The notes under the pieces were generated by a model. That model worked only from the letters and a program-made list of their open reading frames with translations. It searched no databases and had not been told where the DNA came from. A DNA stretch of 64,000 bases, taken from NCBI RefSeq assembly GCF_000378125.1, contig NZ_KB899241.1:124001-188000 (forward strand). Reading direction: 5' to 3'. A program made the position numbers and the translations under genes. Origin of the DNA: Rudaea cellulosilytica DSM 22992 (GTDB lineage Bacteria > Pseudomonadota > Gammaproteobacteria > Xanthomonadales > Rhodanobacteraceae). Position 1 is the first letter of the stretch. Every line of letters begins with the position of its first letter. This document shows, one piece after another, positions 60,732-64,000 of the stretch.

Positions 60732-62905
60732 GCGCCGAAGAATCCACCGTTTCCGTCAAGACCACACCGCGTGCCAACGGCAAGACCCACGCCGTTGCCG
60801 CCGCGACGGACGCCCCAGCGAAGTCCGTGGACGCGCTGGCCGAAGCCATCAACCTGCGCGATCCCTCGCTCTATCTCAACCGCGAACTCGCCCAGCTTGA
60901 ATTCAATTTCCGCGTGCTCGCGCAGGCGCAGGATCCGTCGGTACCGCTGCTCGAGCGCATGCGCTTCCTGTGCATCTCCAACTCCAACCTCGACGAATTC
61001 TTCGAGGTCCAGGTCGCGATCCTGCGCCATCACGTCGCCTTCGGCGACGCCAAGGCCGGCCCGGATGGAACTTCTCCTGCGGAACTGCTCGCACGCATCC
61101 GTGCGCGCGTGCTCGAGCTGGTCAACGCGCAGTACACGTTCTGGAACGAGGCGCTGCTGCCCGAGCTCGATCGCGAAGGCATTCGCTTCATCGCGCGCGA
61201 CAAATGGACGTCCAAGCAAGCGCGCTGGCTGCAGGGCTATTTCCAGAACGAGGTGCTGCCGGTGCTCTCGCCGCTCGGCCTCGATCCGGCACATCCATTC
61301 CCGCGCATCCTCAACAAGAGCCTGAATCTCGCGGTATCGCTCGAAGGCAAGGATGCGTTCGGCCGCGAAGGCCACATGGCGCTGCTGCGTGCGCCGCGCT
61401 CGTTGCCGCGCATCGTGCGCCTGCCCGAGGAAGTCGCCGACAAGCCTTACGACTTCGTCTTCCTGTCGAGCATCCTGCACCAGTTCGTCGACGAGCTGTT
61501 TCCGGGCATGAAGGTCACCGGCGCGTATCAGTTCCGCGTTACCCGCAACAGCGAGTTGTTCGTCGACGAGGACGACGTCGAGAACCTCGCCCTCGCACTG
61601 CGCGACGAGCTGCGCGGCCGTGGCTTCGCGCGTGCTTCGCGAATCGAGATCGCCGACACCTGCCCGAAGCCGGTCGCCGACTACTTGATGCACAACTTCG
61701 AGCTCGGCGAGTCGGACGTGTACCGCCTGCCCGGCCCGGTCAACGTCCACCGTATCACCGCGATCTACGACCAGGTCGAACGACCCGATCTCAAGTTTCC
61801 GAAGTTCACCTCGCGCCTGATCGCGCCGATCGTCACCGAACGCAGCCTGTTCGAGGCGATTTCGGAACGCGACATCCTGCTGCATCATCCCTACGAATCG
61901 TTCGGCGCGGTGACCGAGCTGCTCAAGGAAGCCGCCGCCGATCCCGCCGTGCTCGCGATCAAGCAGACGCTGTATCGCGCCGGCAACGATTCGCCGCTGG
62001 TCAATTCGCTGATCGATGCCGCGCGCGCGGGCAAGGACGTCACCGTCGTCGTCGAACTGCGCGCGCGCTTCGACGAGGAGGCGAACATCGGCCTCGCCAA
62101 TCGCCTGCAGGAAGCCGGCGTGCAGGTCGTCTATGGCGTGGTCGGCTACAAGACGCACGCCAAGGTGCTGCTGATCGTGCGCCGCGAGAAGGCCGGCCTG
62201 CGCCGCTACGTGCACCTGTCGACCGGCAACTACCACACGGTCACCTCGCGCTTCTACACCGACTTCGGCCTGATGACCGCGGACAAGGACATCGGCGAGG
62301 ACGCGCACAAGCTGTTCCAGCAGCTCTCAGGCCTTGGCCCCGTGATCAAGCTCAAGCGCCTGCTGCAATCACCGTTCACGCTGCACAAGGGCGTGATGGA
62401 AAAAATCGAGCGCGAGACCGAGCACGCCAAGGCCGGCAAATCCGCGCGCATCATCGCCAAGATGAATGCGCTCAACGAACCGAGCGTGATCGAACTGCTC
62501 TACAAGGCCTCGATCGCGGGCGTGCAGATCGATCTGATCGTACGCGGCGCGTGCACGCTCAAACCCGGCCTGCCCGGCATTTCGGAAAACATCCGCGTAC
62601 GCTCGATCGTCGGCCGCTTCCTCGAGCACAGCCGCGTCTACTGGTTCGGCAACGACGGCGAACCCGAGCTGTATTGTTCGAGCGCCGACTGGATGGAACG
62701 CAACCTCCTGCGCCGCATCGAGACTTGCTTCCCGATCCTCGATCCCGACCTTGCCAAGCGCGTCTTCGACGAGAGCCTGGCCAACTACCTGGCCGACAAC
62801 ACCCAGGCCTGGGTGCTGCACGCAGACGGCCACTACGAGCGCACAACGCCCGGCGCCGACAAGGCTCACGCGGCGCAGCAGGCGCTGCTTGCGAAGATCT
62901 GCTGA
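60728..62905 (+). CDS. ppk1: Polyphosphate kinase 1
   Basis: 725 residues. It makes polyphosphate from ATP. N-terminal domain YLNRELAQLEFNFRVLAQ, then the catalytic region with the autophosphorylated His477 (VGYKTHAKVLL), a second catalytic His634 (FLEHSRVYWF) and the HLSTGNYHTVTSRFYTD block. The ATG follows GAGGA by 6 nt and overlaps the phoR stop. The N-terminal ~35 residues are a non-conserved Ala/Lys/Thr-rich extension. Confidence 0.97.
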   Translation: MSAEESTVSVKTTPRANGKTHAVAAATDAPAKSVDALAEAINLRDPSLYLNRELAQLEFNFRVLAQAQDPSVPLLERMRFLCISNSNLDEFFEVQVAILRHHVAFGDAKAGPDGTSPAELLARIRARVLELVNAQYTFWNEALLPELDREGIRFIARDKWTSKQARWLQGYFQNEVLPVLSPLGLDPAHPFPRILNKSLNLAVSLEGKDAFGREGHMALLRAPRSLPRIVRLPEEVADKPYDFVFLSSILHQFVDELFPGMKVTGAYQFRVTRNSELFVDEDDVENLALALRDELRGRGFARASRIEIADTCPKPVADYLMHNFELGESDVYRLPGPVNVHRITAIYDQVERPDLKFPKFTSRLIAPIVTERSLFEAISERDILLHHPYESFGAVTELLKEAAADPAVLAIKQTLYRAGNDSPLVNSLIDAARAGKDVTVVVELRARFDEEANIGLANRLQEAGVQVVYGVVGYKTHAKVLLIVRREKAGLRRYVHLSTGNYHTVTSRFYTDFGLMTADKDIGEDAHKLFQQLSGLGPVIKLKRLLQSPFTLHKGVMEKIERETEHAKAGKSARIIAKMNALNEPSVIELLYKASIAGVQIDLIVRGACTLKPGLPGISENIRVRSIVGRFLEHSRVYWFGNDGEPELYCSSADWMERNLLRRIETCFPILDPDLAKRVFDESLANYLADNTQAWVLHADGHYERTTPGADKAHAAQQALLAKIC

Positions 62906-63079
62906 GAAACGCGAGCACGACGCACCTGCTACGCAATTCCGGCAGTTTGTGGCTAGGCTGATTGCACCAGAAACCCCCGCATCTTGGCGTTCGCGCAATG
63001 TCCGTCACGCAACGCGCAAAGAACATCGAGCGATCTGTACCAACATCCGGTCGATCGCTTCGCCGTTCCCCTCCCTGGA

Positions 63080-63571
63080 CTACGGATAGTACGCGTTCAT
63101 GTAGCAATGGCCTGCGACTGCTTCCGCATCGTTCAGCTTGTCGAGTGTCCTTGCATATTCGTCGTACTGGGATGACGCCCGTTGATTGCCGTACGGATCC
63201 GAAATCATGATCTGATTTTTCGCCAACCCCATGGAGAGAGCGGCCTGGAGCAGTTCGCCCTCTATTCCGTAAGCGTACGAATACAGGACCGGTGCTCCTG
63301 GCGCTCCGCCATTTTTTGCCGCGTCGACGGCAACATCCACATGCGATTTCGCGTCCGCAAGATTCGCGAGCGCAATGCCTACATACTGATCGTTGCTCGC
63401 CACGCTGCCCTGCGTAGTCGCGATGTCTGTATTCACGCGTGCTTGCGTTGCAAGCAATAAATCGTAAAGGACGTTGCAAGCGTTCGAGGTGTTCTTGGCG
63501 TTCGCTGTGGATACGAATCCGATGAAAATCGCCAACATAGCCACGGCGGTTTTTTCTGTCAGTGCCTTCAT
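63080..63571 (-). CDS. Exported protein of unknown function (163 aa)
   Basis: I do not recognise the family. 163 residues with a clear signal peptide (MKALTEKTAVAMLAIFIGFVSTANA) and a GAGGA site before the ATG at 63571. The mature part is mostly helical (NACNVLYDLLLATQARVNTD, YVGIALANLADAKSHVDVAVDAA, SQYDEYARTLDKLNDAEAVAG) with two Cys, one near each end, which could form a disulfide. It ends MNAYYP. AT-richer than neighbours. No partner gene is evident; the 174 nt between ppk1 and this gene show nothing recognisable. Confidence 0.75.
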   Translation of the reverse strand: MKALTEKTAVAMLAIFIGFVSTANAKNTSNACNVLYDLLLATQARVNTDIATTQGSVASNDQYVGIALANLADAKSHVDVAVDAAKNGGAPGAPVLYSYAYGIEGELLQAALSMGLAKNQIMISDPYGNQRASSQYDEYARTLDKLNDAEAVAGHCYMNAYYP

Positions 63572-63839
63572 GTTTTTTCCTCGTGAGTGGTTGAATGAGG
63601 CGAAATCAGAGCTACGGATGTATGGCATCTGCGCTTACCCATGCCTCGTTTACTAGCACGCAAAACCGCGACGGGAGGTGACACGCTTGTACGGTCCCAC
63701 CGTTCCAGCCGGCAACGTTGGCCCAGTCGGAATTTGAAGCCGGTTCCACGATGCAAGAACGACCGGGCTAGGTGACAAAGGATCGACGAAGAATGTCGCC
63801 GCGATCGAGTACACTTGCGCACGCTAAGGGGAAACGCCG

Positions 63840-64000
63840 ATGGGTGTGGCCGACGTCACCGAGCTGGTTCATGCCGCGGGCAACGGCGATGCCGCCGCGC
63901 TGCAGCAGCTGTTCGTGGCCGTGTACGACGAGCTGAAGACACTCGCGCACCGCCAACTCGCGCGCGGCGCTGGCGCGACGATCGACACCACTGGCCTCGT
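63840..64000 (+). CDS. ECF sigma factor, N-terminal fragment (3' end outside window)
   Basis: 53 codons visible. They read MGVADVTELVHAAGNGD, then AALQQLFVAVYDELKTLAHR, then QLARGAGATIDTTGLV at the window edge. This is the start of the sigma-70 region 2 of the ECF subgroup modelled by TIGR02999, which in xanthomonads is usually followed by a serine/threonine kinase gene. AAGGGG lies 7 nt before the ATG. The 268-nt gap to the exported protein gene holds the divergent promoters. Confidence 0.8.
   Translation, partial: MGVADVTELVHAAGNGDAAALQQLFVAVYDELKTLAHRQLARGAGATIDTTGL

Overview
The window looks like a chromosomal segment of a GC-rich gammaproteobacterium of the Xanthomonadales (Lysobacterales), probably near Rhodanobacteraceae such as Dokdonella. 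The evidence is gene order plus family membership. The run rpsT / murJ-ribF-ileS-lspA-ispH / minor-pilin cluster is the order known from Pseudomonas and xanthomonads. Also present are nnr-tsaE-amiC-mutL, pcnB-folK-panB-panC, a MutL carrying the nuclease motif found in bacteria without MutH, an NAD-type isocitrate dehydrogenase and a TIGR02999-like ECF sigma factor. The genus is inference.

Layout. 1-1241: 5' part of katG (-) with an OxyR-like operator; then tRNA-Thr. 1831-9051: type IV pilin island, with a lone fimT/gspH-like gene (+), a four-gene operon on - (fimT-pilW-pilX-giant PilV-like prepilin) and a divergent pilE. 9079-16175: ispH, lspA, ileS, ribF, murJ (-). 16280-18952: rpsT (+), then obgE, rpmA, rplU and a small membrane protein (-). 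19211-25324: uvrA, a thioesterase, a PCuAC copper chaperone (-), a DUF4139 protein and an enoyl-CoA isomerase. 25343-33200: rhodanese, CoA-type Nudix, DUF1289, FKBP, a crotonase (+), DUF1684, mutL, amiC. 33299-40788: tsaE, nnr, queG (+), panD, panC, panB, folK, pcnB. 40895-45996: tRNA-Glu, fdxA, bamC, dapA, gcvR-like, bcp, PIN-PhoH. 46054-54421: a block of exported proteins (YVTN propeller, CTERM-type protein, outer-membrane barrel, secreted metalloprotease) interrupted by thiD. 54483-62902: NAD-IDH, an AhpD-like protein, glutaredoxin, bepA, phoB, phoR, ppk1. The right edge holds an unknown exported protein and the start of an ECF sigma factor gene.

Most genes are housekeeping: cell envelope (murJ, amiC, bamC, bepA, lspA), cofactors (ribF, pan, folK, nnr, thiD), translation and repair. 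The phoB-phoR-ppk1 run links phosphate sensing with polyphosphate synthesis. No CRISPR array, prophage, insertion sequence or recognisable defence system was seen.

The strongest candidates for something undescribed are: (a) the pilin operon, where an approximately 900-residue prepilin sits in the slot usually held by the adhesin gene pilY1, next to an enlarged PilX; (b) several families of structured intergenic DNA (a 58-bp double-hairpin element in front of ribF and a crotonase gene, three covarying palindromes between ribF and ileS, a 120-bp element beside rplU and fdxA, a long palindrome splitting phoB from phoR); and (c) a duplicated 'GxWY-SGxG' beta-type domain shared by two otherwise unrelated exported proteins.
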